Positions 10,326-20,136 of a stretch of DNA of 64,000 nucleotides are shown here, piece by piece. Numbering within the stretch: position 1 is the stretch's first letter; each line of letters begins with the position of its first letter. The position numbers were made by a program, and so were the translations under genes. The notes beneath the pieces were generated by a model. That model was given only the letters and a program-made list of their open reading frames with translations, was not told the DNA's origin and searched no databases. The DNA lies in the NCBI GenBank assembly GCA_958510825.1, contig OY294052.1, forward strand, positions 1,633,816 to 1,697,815, written 5' to 3'. This DNA is from Brachypterus glaber (taxonomy: Eukaryota; Arthropoda; Insecta; Coleoptera; Kateretidae).

Positions 10326-10660
10326 CTTTATCCAATACATACAGATAATAAGACAATTACCAGCCTTATTTTAAATAGATAAACTCAATAATAACCCCCG
10401 CGTGGCTTTTACTTTATTGAGTGTATAATTATTTATTTTACCCACTCAACTGTCACTTGTCAAATTATTTTCTTGTAAATGTCATTAAAATTTTTAATAA
10501 AAATATGAATTCCTAAGCTATTTATTGGATAAAACCTTGTATGGCACTCATGGGTAAACCGATATTGCCCTCTCGAAAATTAACCTGCTTGGCTGATGCC
10601 TCGCAGGTTAATTTTCTCATGGGCAATATCTTACTTTACCCACTAATACCATAAATAACT
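10326..10660 (-). repeat. Hairpin-family element, copy b (inverted relative to copy a)
   Basis: This is a full-length minus-strand copy of the family seen at 9642-9942, retaining the hairpin (ttaacctgc ... gcaggttaa). With copy a it makes a large inverted pair about 380 bp apart. Confidence 0.7.
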
Positions 10661-11334
10661 ATATTTCATTATTAGAGATCGGATTTTACCGAGTCGACAC
10701 GTCAAAATCCATAGCCGGGTACAAAAAATTATTAATAATTTTATAAAAATGTTTTATAAGCTATCAAACTACTACATTTAGAAAAAAAAGTATATAAATA
10801 TTATGAAAATCTCCTAACCTTTTTATTTAAGTAAAAAAAAACTAAACAATACTTTATATTAACCTTATGAGTATTCTAGAGAGAAGAGTTATTAGTTCGC
10901 TGCAACCGTTAAAATAAAGTATCGCCAACATCTCGGTTTGTTTGTAAACAAATAGTGGGTATATTCAGGCCTGAACAATAACAATTACCAGTAACTGGTA
11001 TTGTTGTCTCTGTTAGAACAAAGATGTGCGAGTAAGACAGACGAATGTTTATGTTGCCGACGGTTTTGTCAGTTTTAACGAATGGAATGCCTATTCTAGA
11101 TAGAAGAGTTATTAGATCGTTGGTACATGTATGTATTAATATTTTGGCAAAAGTTATACATGATTTAAGTTCAAGAAATGAACATTTAAACGATGAAACA
11201 AAAGTTAAACAGATACACGGTTTGTTTATCATTAAATAATTATTTGAAGATGTTTTTTTTTTTAACTTTTAGCTAATATTGTCTTAGTTTAATTAAATAC
11301 GAGAATTGCCTCTTTTTTGCTTTATTTTATTATT
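10661..11334. other. AT-rich DNA with a 30-bp direct repeat
   Basis: The phrase tattctagagagaagagtta at 10872 recurs near 11091 as tattctagatagaagagtta. ORFs on both strands (10909-11232, 11045-11239) overlap antisense in this segment and have no recognisable domain, so they are not called. Confidence 0.4.
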
Positions 11335-11760
11335 AATTAACAAGGTAACAAGAGTAAATACCTCGGTAAATACTAAATAATGTTAGGCAAGAACAATTAA
11401 TTAAAAGTTTCATCCAGACTTTTTTATTAATGTTTGCTACGGCTCGTGTTAATGACTCCCTAGCTATTCGTAGATTTCGGGCTTTTGGGTTCCGCGATCG
11501 GCTGTATAAATCTTCCAACCTCTTTATTGTGGCTCTGCTCAGGAGTGACATTCTATGGCGTTCCAATCTGGAGTAGAGTTTTAATGGGGGGCGGTAGTAC
11601 TTCTGAACTATTGTATATTGGCTAATTATTAATTTTCTTGTAGATATATTGTATGTAGGCAAAGCGGCGCCAGTGAGAATCGAACTCACGCTAGTCGGCT
11701 TGTCATTCTGACGCGCTAGCCCACTAAGCCATTGCCATTTAATAGATACACCGCTTTTGA
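11335..11760 (-). mobile_element. tRNA-derived SINE-like element, family S3 (minus)
   Basis: The minus strand starts near 11740 with an A-box-like tggcttagtgggctagc and has a B box gtgagttcgattctcac about 45 nt on. The spacing is right for a polymerase III promoter, but the arms do not close as a functional tRNA. Its downstream body differs from S1 and S2. The tail end near 11335 is A/T-rich. The 159-codon frame at 11333-11812 runs straight through the tRNA-like head and is not credible as a protein. Confidence 0.6.
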
Positions 11761-11894
11761 TGTATCCTACCGCGAGATAGCACTTTTTATCCATATTCCT
11801 TCCCTCATCCATGCAGCAACAGGCAGAATAGTCTAGCTAGACAAAGAAGAAGTGGTCACACAATTTGCTTTCGTTCATTTCATGAAAATAATTT
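11761..11894. other. Short spacer
   Basis: No feature recognised between the SINE-like head and the hAT-like copy. Confidence 0.3.
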
Positions 11895-12012
11895 AGTTCA
11901 CCCCCCAGCGATTATATTTTGAGATACATTAGCATATATTTTTTTATTTTTGGTGAATGCGCATTTTTTTCCTTATGAATTTCCCTTAAAATTAAATAAA
12001 TCCGCCGCTGTG
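11895..12012 (+). repeat. Diverged copy of the cagggacggattt hAT-like MITE
   Basis: It parallels the right two-thirds of 18659-18815: ccccccagc, atacattagcat, ggtgaatgcgcatttttttc, cttatgaat, then aaataaatccg. The left end is missing. Confidence 0.55.
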
Positions 12013-12340
12013 TAGATTTGACCAGCAATAGCTGTTGTCGACTGACTTGAGAAAGTCATACAAAATAATATTTTTCTCTCTTTAAGAAATTCGACGTTAA
12101 AAATAAATCCTGCATATTTCAGAAACGATTACTTATATTTAAAGAGTGCAGTGTACCACATTTTTAACTTAATTACCTATATGCCTGGCGCCAGTAACTC
12201 AGTATTTTTAATACTGAGTATTTTCTGTTTATTAAACTCTTTACGACCAATAGCAGAAGAGTGTTACACGATGGTTTTCAAATTTTCAGAATCGTCTCTA
12301 AATCAACCAATTCCCTAAATCACATTTTTAAGAGTTTGTT
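12013..12340. other. AT-rich spacer with a small hairpin
   Basis: There is a small palindrome at about 12196-12226 (actcagtatttttaatactgagt). No gene recognised. Confidence 0.4.
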
Positions 12341-12560
12341 CCAGAATTTTAAGGGGTAATTCTACATCAAAAAATATTAAAAAAAGTTTCTATAAAGGTT
12401 GGTCCGGAAATGAGCCCTAAGGGTACATCTGAAAAATAGTTTTTATTTAATATCTCTGGAACCCTATGAACCACAGTATCGGATTTTTGCACCAACCTTA
12501 ACATTGATAAAGGCTATCATTTTATGTAATTTTTATTTGGTATTTTAACCAGGGACGTGC
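12341..12560 (+). repeat. Left-arm fragment of the cagggtgattc foldback family
   Basis: It contains aaggggtaattctacat, tataaaggttggtccgg, gggtacatctgaaaaatag and aatatctctggaaccc in family order. It shows the uninterrupted form of the sequence that is split at 126/656. Confidence 0.65.
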
Positions 12561-12976
12561 GAAAGGGGGGGTCACTTTTTTCCCCAAACATTTTTACTTT
12601 TATTAGAGTCTATAATAGTATTATCTACCGTAGTTTATATACTAGTTTGTTTACTACTAGCACTATTTAACTATTTTTATTCAAATAATAAAATAAATTA
12701 TTAACAGAAGTTATATTTCTTGAAATTTTCATAAAAATCAAGTAGCCTGGATGACATTTGCTCAAATAAATACTTTGAACTGACGTTTAAAAATTTAGTT
12801 TTTTTATTTATTTTTTCATAATATTTAGCTAATTATTAATTGGTAATAATTATAATTAATTATATGTAATAAATAGAAAGTTATTTAAAGCTATTTTCTT
12901 GGGTTTAATTAACAAAGAACTGAAACATCTATAGTGACAGAAATAAATTGTTTATAAAATTTTCCTACTAGTAGAG
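12561..12976. other. AT-rich spacer
   Basis: Mostly A/T homopolymer-like runs. No coding, RNA or repeat family recognised. Confidence 0.4.
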
Positions 12977-13230
12977 TACTAGTGGGTAAAGTAAGATATT
13001 GCCCATGAGTGCCATACAAGGTTTTATCCAATAAATAGCTTAGGAATTCATATTTTTATTAAAAATTTTAATGACATTTACAAGAAAATAATTTGACAAG
13101 TGACAGTTGAGTGGGTAAAATAAATAATTATCCACTCAATAAAGTAAAAACCACGCGGGGGGTATTATTATGAGTTTATCTATTTAAAATAAAGCTGGTA
13201 ATTTTCTTATTATCTGTATGTATTGGATAA
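12977..13230 (+). repeat. Hairpin-family element, copy c (internal deletion)
   Basis: It lacks the hairpin arm. The sequence passes directly from gatattgcccatgag to tgccatacaagg, which is what recombination between the two cccatgag repeats of a full copy would give. The rest matches copy a. Confidence 0.7.
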
Positions 13231-13505
13231 ATAATTATTATTGCTATAGGTGAAGAAAATTGATTGCACAGTGTGAAAACATGATAAATAATGGTATGTT
13301 CTAAAGCTAGTAGTGAAAAAAGAAAGTGACACTGTAAAGAGTTTATTTTGGAATGCGAAGCATTACATAACTTTTTTCATGACTTGTTTTTTATACTTCT
13401 CCATATATTCAGTTTTAATATCCCGACTGACCCATATTTGACGAAATTACATATTTTAATAACAAACATTAATGAATGACAATATGAATAAATTATTATG
13501 AATTA
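13231..13505. other. AT-rich spacer
   Basis: Nothing recognisable; ends in the TTA flank of the next element. Confidence 0.4.
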
Positions 13506-13750
13506 CACAGGCCCACAAAAAATAAATAAAAAAACATATTTGTATGTCTAACCAATCATTTAAAGTTGAAATACACAATAAAATAATTTTGGTTACTTTT
13601 TCCCCGTTTGGTAGTATAGTGCGGCTGTAGACAAAAATCCAGACTAGGGGTTAAACTGAGCTCAGATTCAGTTTCAGCGGGCGAAAATACATAAGAATAT
13701 CATGGTCCTATCCATGGCGCAGACCACTTTTATTTTTTTGTGGGCCTGTG
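13506..13750. mobile_element. 245-bp cacaggcccac element
   Basis: The ends cacaggcccacaaaaaa and ttttttgtgggcctgtg are perfect inverted repeats flanked by TTA on both sides. The interior keeps the subterminal phrases of the 982-bp relative (cagtttcagcgggcgaaaat, tacataagaatatcat). It looks like a deletion derivative. Confidence 0.75.
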
Positions 13751-14448
13751 TTATTTATTAAATGCACCGTAAATTTTCAGATATTACTTCTGCCGAAAGT
13801 GTTGAATTCATGCCTGACGGTTCAAACATAACGACGAGTGCCAAACAAAAACCGACTACGAAAAAATGCATAACTACCATTTTTAAAAATGCGGACGCTA
13901 TGATACCGAATTCATAATAATAGTAATTAAATACCAAGGCAGAGAAGACACTTTTTATAGCCGATCGCATTAAATCCCGAGATGCTTCGCATCGAGGGAT
14001 ATAAGGGCGAGGCTATAATAGTAGTAGTAGTAATAGTAGTAGTAATAGTAGTTTTCTAACGCGGTTTATATATTATGTTTTATCACTACTAGCGCATTGA
14101 TTTTCATTATTTAAACATTTTTTTATCAATAATAAAGTAAAATGTTCACTGAATCTTAATTAACCGCAAAAAACAAGTAGCCTTTGAAATCGCCATTTTT
14201 GAAAACAAATGAATACATTAGTCACTAAAAGTTGACAGTACTAGTAGCGTTTTAATATTTTTAAAATGTGTGAAAACACATGGTTAAGTATTTATTTAAT
14301 AAATAATGTGTTTCGTTCTATTATAATTAATTAATTTATGATGTTTGCCAAGTTAATTTTTATCCAGTGTCAAAATATTGTTGAATTTTGTTATTAAGCA
14401 ATGTCATGTCTTTGCAAAACCAGGAAAATCAAGTGTTTATAAAATTAA
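13751..14448. other. Non-coding DNA with a (tag)n microsatellite
   Basis: A tag/taa trinucleotide run occupies about 14018-14052. Just before it, gatgcttcgcatc forms a short palindrome. The 70-codon minus-strand ORF at 13758-13970 has no recognisable motif. Confidence 0.45.
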
Positions 14449-14872
14449 AAAGTTTATTTTTTTAAGGTATAGTTATTTTAAATTTGCCGCTAAATACTCC
14501 ACAAAGTCCGATTTACACTGAAGCATGTGGCTTGTTTTGAATGTCAACATAACCAAAATTTATAATTTTTGTTTACTTACTTTGTTTTTATGATGTTTTG
14601 ATGTAAACAAGAGAATTGATAAAGCTGCTAAAAACACTTGTATTCCTGTAGAAACAAAATTTGCTTATAAAATCGCTTTTATTCCAGAAATTTAGAGGAA
14701 TAAACCACTGTTTTGTTCTCGTTAATGGCACGTCAACGTTTTACGGTTGTGTAAATTGGGCCTAGTCATTTCGCTTACGACGCATGCGTATCTTACGTTG
14801 GTATGGTAATTTCAAGATTGTTTAAAACCGGGAAGGTTTAAAATAACTATACCTTAAAAAATAAACTTTAGG
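14449..14872. mobile_element. 424-bp MITE with 33-bp terminal inverted repeats
   Basis: Left aaagtttatttttttaaggt then atagttatttta mirrors right taaaataactat then accttaaaaaataaacttt. The interior has no ORF. Target duplication not resolved because the flanks are A/T runs. Confidence 0.65.
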
Positions 14873-15409
14873 AGAGAAAAAATGGTTATTGTTCTAGGTG
14901 CAGAGATTTAATTTCACGGATTAAATACATTTTAAAAAAATCTTTAGATTTCTCTAATTTTCCCTTAAATTTCCGATGATAATAATAAATATTTTCAAAA
15001 CTTGGAATGTTATGTAAAAAGGCCCACAGGGAAAATTAAATGCATTTTTTTTAAATTTAATATGGACCGTAATATACCGAATTTATTTATTTAAAGTCTA
15101 CTTCAGATTCTAAATTTTCAGTAATAATAGTAACGTTATATCGCTGGATTAGCATTTATACATTTTTATCTAAATAATCATACTGTAAATATCAAAAAGC
15201 AATAGAGAAAATCGCAAAAGCATTAAAGTATGCTAATTCGCTTTAGCATGGGCGTACACTAACACACTTCCCAAAAAACATTAAACTTCATTTACATAAA
15301 CGATTTTGTTTGAAATTTATCTCGTTGATGCTGATTTCACATTTTAAACTTAATTTTTTGTTAAAAAACATTTTTTTTATACTACTGGTTTAGAATATAG
15401 ACATAGAAT
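14873..15409. other. AT-rich spacer
   Basis: No coding or RNA signal recognised between the TIR element and the retrozyme. Confidence 0.4.
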
Positions 15410-15421
15410 AAATCCATTTTA
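15410..15421 (+). repeat. Left target-site duplication of the retrozyme
   Basis: The 12-mer aaatccatttta here is repeated exactly at 16111-16122, directly flanking the element. The last two or three bases overlap the inverted arm, so 10-12 bp is the safe length. Confidence 0.8.
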
Positions 15422-15479
15422 TATAAAACATTTTACTATTCCTTAAAACGACTTTTGTTTGATTAACGCAGTCGTCCCT

Positions 15480-15534
15480 CCGAAGTGACTGATCGATTTC
15501 GTGCTTTTTAGCACTCTTCAGAGCCACATATCGG
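15480..15534 (-). ncRNA. Second hammerhead ribozyme core, minus strand
   Basis: The inverted 5' arm places a full catalytic core on the minus strand: CUGAAGA (15515-15521), helix II gugc/gcac with a uaaaaa loop (15501-15514), GAAA (15497-15500), and predicted cleavage between 15491 and 15490 after AUC. Inner helix I is present (agccac 15522-15527 with gtgact 15485-15490; tcgg 15531-15534 with ccga 15480-15483). The outer helix I of the plus-strand copy is missing because the inversion junction cuts it off, so activity may be lower. Confidence 0.7.
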
Positions 15535-15536
15535 TA

Positions 15537-15674
15537 AGTGCTAAAAAGCACGAAATCGATCAGTCACTTCGGAGGGACGACTGCGTTAATCAAACAAAAG
15601 TCGTTTTAAGGAATAGTAAAATGTTTTATATAGATTTTTTAAATTTGTAAATATCAAACAATTTAATTTAGTTT
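15537..15674 (+). repeat. Left 138-bp terminal direct repeat of the retrozyme (ribozyme 3' half only)
   Basis: Identical to 15973-16110. It begins within helix II and so lacks the upstream CUGAAGA strand; this copy cannot fold as a hammerhead alone. It retains helix II 3' strand, GAAA, the cleavage triplet AUC ending at 15561 and the 3' strand of helix I. Confidence 0.8.
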
Positions 15675-15930
15675 ATTAATTCAGATACCACTGTAAAAGG
15701 TGACCTCCTAGCGTTTAGGATTCAATTGGCGGCAATGTCCACCGTGGCATTGATTAATCTGCCCCCTATCGACAGCGTGCAATAGGTTCTTGAAACCAAT
15801 AACTGCTTCCTTTTTTGGACTGTCGATAGGTTTATCCAGTCTCTGCTTTTAGCAGTAGATGTCGCTAGCTGTTTTTGCTTTTCCTTACAACGATTTTTAA
15901 ACTCTATATAGAGATATATGGAAAGGATTT

Positions 15931-16027
15931 GATTTTCGTAGTTGTCCCTACTACCGATATGTGGCTCTGAAGAGTGCTAAAAAGCACGAAATCGATCAGT
16001 CACTTCGGAGGGACGACTGCGTTAATC
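15931..16027 (+). ncRNA. Type I hammerhead ribozyme (self-cleaving RNA)
   Basis: All conserved parts are present. Core CUGAAGA is at 15967-15973 (the CUGANGA box). Helix II gugc (15974-15977) pairs with gcac (15984-15987) around a uaaaaa loop. GAAA is at 15988-15991. Predicted cleavage follows the AUC ending at 15997. Helix I is long: gtggct (15961-15966) with agtcac (15998-16003); ccga (15954-15957) with tcgg (16005-16008); cgtagttgtccct (15937-15949) with agggacgactgcg (16009-16021); gatt (15931-15934) with aatc (16024-16027). Internal loops acta and tat/t lie where loop contacts usually form. Helix III is only the self-complementary AUCGAU, too short to close in cis, a form known from ribozymes acting as tandem or dimeric RNAs. 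Bases and pairing were read directly; activity was not tested. Confidence 0.9.
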
Positions 16028-16110
16028 AAACAAAAGTCGTTTTAAGGAATAGTAAAATGTTTTATATAGATTTTTTAAATTTGTAAATATCAAACAATTT
16101 AATTTAGTTT

Positions 16111-16122
16111 AAATCCATTTTA
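16111..16122 (+). repeat. Right target-site duplication of the retrozyme
   Basis: Exact repeat of 15410-15421 (aaatccatttta). Confidence 0.8.
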
Positions 16123-16140
16123 GTTCTAGTTCTATTCACG

Positions 16141-16166
16141 GTGTGACTATACCGGTATAGTCACAC
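16141..16166. repeat. Perfect 26-bp palindrome
   Basis: gtgtgactatacc followed directly by its reverse complement ggtatagtcacac, then a second partial echo (acggtataccgt) at about 16167-16178. It could form a cruciform or be a remnant of abutting transposon ends. Confidence 0.6.
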
Positions 16167-16243
16167 ACGGTATACCGTGTTGGAATGAGGCTACCAACAT
16201 TTAGTTGGATAATGAATGAAACAGAAGGTATTATGGGTTAATG

Positions 16244-16736
16244 TAAACTGATCGAAAAAAGTTAAGGATATTTTGATTTCTCTGAGAAAAAATAATCGAA
16301 AAGACAAAAAATGTCTTATTATTTTGTTTAACTGTATTGAGCATGTCTGGGATATGCAGTAAGCAATAATTAATCGTCAACCGCATTTTTATGACGTAAG
16401 GAAACTAGCAAGTTCTTCCGGATTTATGGGATATATTGGACCAAAATCGCTTTATTTTAAGTATGCCTCGACGAGGTGAAGCGGTTATAGCCAACATAGG
16501 TAGAATTACTCGGTGTTAATTAATTTCAAGTTTTTAAAAATAATTTTTCTTTTGTTACATCAAGGAAAACATATTGTTAAATCCCGAATATAAATATTTT
16601 TGAATTGATTAAATTTATTTGTTTTTTAGAAATGATTAGAGAATATGGACATTTTATGATTTTTTTCCTAAACTGTTTTTTTTTTCGGAGAAAGCACCAT
16701 CCGTAACAATATCCTTAACTTTTTTCGATCAGTTTA
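16244..16736. mobile_element. 493-bp MITE with 29-bp terminal inverted repeats
   Basis: Left taaactgatcgaaaaaagtt then aaggatatt is mirrored at the right by aatatcctt then aacttttttcgatcagttta. The interior is AT-rich and has no ORF. The target duplication was not resolved. Confidence 0.65.
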
Positions 16737-18299
16737 TGTTGGTACAACTGGTGAAGTTAAATACGCGAAATAACCGTATCGTAAAAATCAAACTGTAGCA
16801 CTAGTAACTACTAATTACGCCCGTTTTTGCAGTTTGCTTTGCAGACTTACCCAATTGCAAGCTTCTGCAAATATTGAAATTTTACATTTAAAGTACCCAC
16901 CATTCTTAATATTTATGTTAATATTAACGTTTTCAGTATACAAAATTTCCGTTTTACCATTTACATATAAAATAAATATAAATAAATGGCACAAATCCAT
17001 TTATGCAATTCTAAGGTTTCCTTTATGGACAGAAGCAATAAATGATAAGATTTGTATACGTACAGAATTACAATAAATTAATAGTAAAAAACATTTTTAA
17101 GAACAAGCTTTTATTTAAGTGCACTAAAAAGAAGAAAATAAACTTTCAAGTAAATCAAACCCATCATTTTATTGCATTATACAATTTTATATCATACGCC
17201 ATACTTATTTAAACATGTTTTCAAAAACTGCAAACAAAAACAATAAAACTGGCCATATCTCAAATTATCTAATTTGCAGATAGGAATACTTGTCTTAGCA
17301 GGGCAGTAATATAGTCTGTATAACTTAGTGTGCGACTGTAATTCATTTGTCTTATGGAAAGCCTGAAAAGTTTTTTTCAGTCGGTTAAGTCCCCTTCTCT
17401 ATGAGTAAAGTTTTAATCCAGCCTGGGAAAGATAAGTATATCTGTTTTTCCAACGAAAATCTAAAATCGATGAAATTTTATTTGTCTGATCCAATAGTAT
17501 TTCTTTCTCGAATAAGTACCTGCACTTCGGTAGTTGTGTAGTATTTTTCACGAAAATTACCCAAACGAAAGACATTTTAGAGAAATCTAGTGAGTTAAAA
17601 TAGAAAGAAAGTTACAAATAGGCAAGAAAACAGAAGTAATCTATTCAAAGTAGTGTTTTATTATTTGTTTATCAAGAACTAAGTAATTTGCGTCAAAAAT
17701 TGTTTTTTTTATTTATCTTTTTAGTTGTTCCTTATTTTCCTATTTGATATAGTTGGTACATCCAGAAATAAGGTTGGCACAACCAGAAATCTGACCACAA
17801 TATGTCTTCTTTTAATTTATTGTTTTTTAAAGAGTATAAAAAGGGGTCCAAATTTTAGATAGTAATCAGTCTACGTAAAATTTTACGCAACATAACATTG
17901 TTACTATTTCTCTTTTTGTTGTGGGATCGACCCTTAAAATGTTTAACTTTTTTTAATCCCCCTGTACAATATTAAAGTAGGTATTTAAGATATTTCAGTT
18001 TTCTGAAAAATTGCGTTTTCTCTTCTGTGAAAAAATGTAGGTAGGACATATTTAGTAAAATAGAATACATAATTTAAGTTGGGATTTCTTCATATATGTA
18101 GACATAGAATGTTAAAAAAATCATTAATGAATTCAGAAAATAGAAGAGCTAGACAAGAAATGTTGCTACTCCTTATATGGATTTTCAGACAGATTTATAG
18201 CTAAAGGACTGCTTTAAAAAAAAACACGCATAAAAAAGTTTTAATTAAATTATAATTATTTTAAATAAATTATATTATAATTTAGCTTTTTTATAATAT
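16737..18299. other. AT-rich intron-like DNA without supported features
   Basis: Overlapping antisense ORFs at 16815-17000 and 16834-17076 are low-complexity and not called. No splice-bounded exon, RNA gene or repeat family was recognised in this 1.5 kb. Confidence 0.4.
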
Positions 18300-18996
18300 T
18301 TAACCAGTTATTTTAAATTTTAAATTAATACCAATTTTGTTAAGAAGGAAATTTCCAACTATTTTTGTTTGGATCATTTTTTTATTACATTAATAACAAT
18401 CGAGTTATTCAAAAATTGCAATGTTGATGAGTTTTTTTTTTTTGATTTTTCAGCCAAATTTTGATGGGAGGATAAAATTAGTTATGAGAAAACTTGAAGC
18501 TGTTGATTTTCATATATTATTAATTTTCTTAGGTATTTTTGTACTTTTCCAGTGTGGCGTAATTCGACTTTCAGCGCCCTCTGTAACCGTACCAAAATAC
18601 CTATGAAAATTTATAATATATGAAAATTATAGAGAATTTCAAGAGCTACAAGTTTGCTCATGGGCGGATTTGGGGGGGGGGCATGGGGGCCATGCCCCCC
18701 CCCCAGCAAGATATATTAGCATAGAAATACCTTCAAAATTAAATTTTTGGCGAAAGCGCATTTTTTTCCTTATGGATGCCCCCTCCCCCCTTAAAGTGAA
18801 ATAAATCCGTCCCTGAGTTTGCTAATATCCTTCAAGGAATAATTTGGCTGAAAAATCGAAAAAAAAAAACAATTTCACATAACATGGATATTTTTAAATA
18901 TTTATAACTTGATTGTTATTAATAAAATAAAAACATGATGAAAAGAAAAATTGTTGGAAATAGATAAGAGAGGGGTGACTTTTAGACCGCTCTGTA
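18300..18996. repeat. Foldback element interrupted by a hAT-like MITE
   Basis: The left arm (tttccaactatttttg ... ttaataacaatcgagttat ... tttttcagccaaatt) is mirrored at 18845-18965 (aatttggctgaaaaa ... ataacttgattgttattaa ... ttgttggaaa). The right end ggtgacttttagaccgctct resembles the terminus of the 41432-42146 family. The MITE at 18659-18815 sits near the centre and inserted later. The 61-codon ORF at 18421-18606 lies inside the arm. Confidence 0.55.
18659..18815 (+). mobile_element. 157-bp hAT-like MITE with an 8-bp target duplication
   Basis: The ends catgggcggattt and aaatccgtccctg are inverted repeats. The 8-mer agtttgct occurs at 18651-18658 and again at 18816-18823. An 8-bp duplication and CAGGG-type ends are typical of hAT transposons. 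G and C runs flank an internal ggggcatgggggccatgccc palindrome. No coding capacity. Confidence 0.8.
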
Positions 18997-19094
18997 TTGT
19001 TGTCTACATCTAGAAATACATTGTGCAAAATATACATTATCTAATAGACTTTATTTTAAAACAAAGTATTAAACTTTCCCTATTAATGTACTTA

Positions 19095-19130
19095 TATTAT
19101 TATTATTATTATTATTATTACTATATTATT
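19095..19130 (+). repeat. (att)n microsatellite
   Basis: About eleven uninterrupted att units. Confidence 0.9.
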
Positions 19131-19153
19131 TCTGCGTGTGTATTTAAGGAATA

Positions 19154-19456
19154 GTTATTTATGGTACTAGTGGGTAAAGTAAGATATTGCCCATGACAAA
19201 AATAACCTGGCGTCAGCCAAGCAGGTTAATTTTCGAGAGGGCAATATCGGTTTACCCATGATGAATAGCTTAGAAATTCATATTTTTATTAAAAATTTTA
19301 ATGACATTTACAAGAAAATAATTTGACAAGTGACAGTTGAGTGGGTAAAATAAATAATTATCCACTCAATAAAGTAAAAGCCATGCGGGGATTATTATTG
19401 AGTTTATCTATTTAAAATAAAGCTGGTAATTGTCTCATTATCTGTATGTATTGGAT
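19154..19456 (+). repeat. Hairpin-family element, copy d
   Basis: Starts ttatttatggtactagtggg and ends gtattggat. The hairpin (ataacctgg ... aagcaggttaa) is mismatched here, and the segment tgccatacaaggttttatcc is missing just after cggtttacccatga. Confidence 0.7.
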
Positions 19457-20136
19457 TTTTTTCTTTGGACATTACCTTTTTCCGCTCATAAATTAAATTG
19501 CATCACATTAGAATGATCGGAATGGTTAAGTGTTCCCCCTTGCTTGTTGCTAGGAGGAAATTACATTTATTTTACTATAAAAATAATTAAAAAACGTTTA
19601 AATAAATCTACACGGTGACTGGTAACGAAGATTTAGTCCAACTTTCGAATATTATTTCATAGCTCTATTCGACGAAGAACTGAGATCATTTTAAGACTTT
19701 TTTAAAACATCTATCGGGCGGTTTTTTTTATGATAATTGGTGGTAAAAGAAAACATTTTGTTAAATATCTTGATTTTGGCCCACTCTATTGATTTTTTTT
19801 AAATAATAAAATAAAGAGTTTTCTTTTTCTATAATTTACTTTAAATGCACATTTGTGTACAGTTGATAATAAACTCGTTCCAGAGAGATAAATGATTTTT
19901 GAACGAAATTTTGCATATACATTTTCTTAAAAATATTTTTTTTTGGACCATCATCACAAAATTTTATTTAAAAAATATTAATTATACAAACATATGTATT
20001 TAAAAAAAAGAGCATTTTACCCTCTTTATTTAATTATTTAAAATAATTTTAATAGGGTGGGTCGATATCGAGATATTTAAAAAATATATATTTTTTGTTC
20101 TAATTCTAATTTTCTAAATTTTGACTAATTTAAATG
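19457..20136. other. AT-rich spacer
   Basis: No gene, RNA or repeat family recognised. Confidence 0.4.

Larger units (their letters stand above)
15422..16110 (+). mobile_element. Retrozyme / Penelope-like non-autonomous retroelement with hammerhead ribozymes
   Basis: The 689-bp element lies between 12-bp direct repeats. It has terminal direct repeats of 138 bp (15537-15674 and 15973-16110, offset 436 bp) and an inverted 5' end: 15420-15515 is the perfect reverse complement of 15537-15632 (96 bp, 21-nt loop). The right repeat carries a complete hammerhead ribozyme. The two equivalent cleavage positions (after 15561 and after 15997) bound one 436-nt monomer. No protein is encoded. Tandem monomers with type I hammerheads and a minimal helix III, sometimes with an inverted 5' tail, are the known design of animal retrozymes and Penelope-like repeats, which give small circular RNAs and depend on another element's reverse transcriptase. 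That it is or was transcribed and circularised is inference. Confidence 0.85.

Noticed and set aside
11667..11740. A tRNA gene on the minus strand
   Set aside because: A and B boxes are present but acceptor and anticodon arms do not form a proper cloverleaf, and a SINE-like body follows.
11333..11812. 159-codon minus-strand ORF, the longest in the window
   Set aside because: It runs through a tRNA-derived SINE head including both polymerase III boxes; no domain or gene structure.
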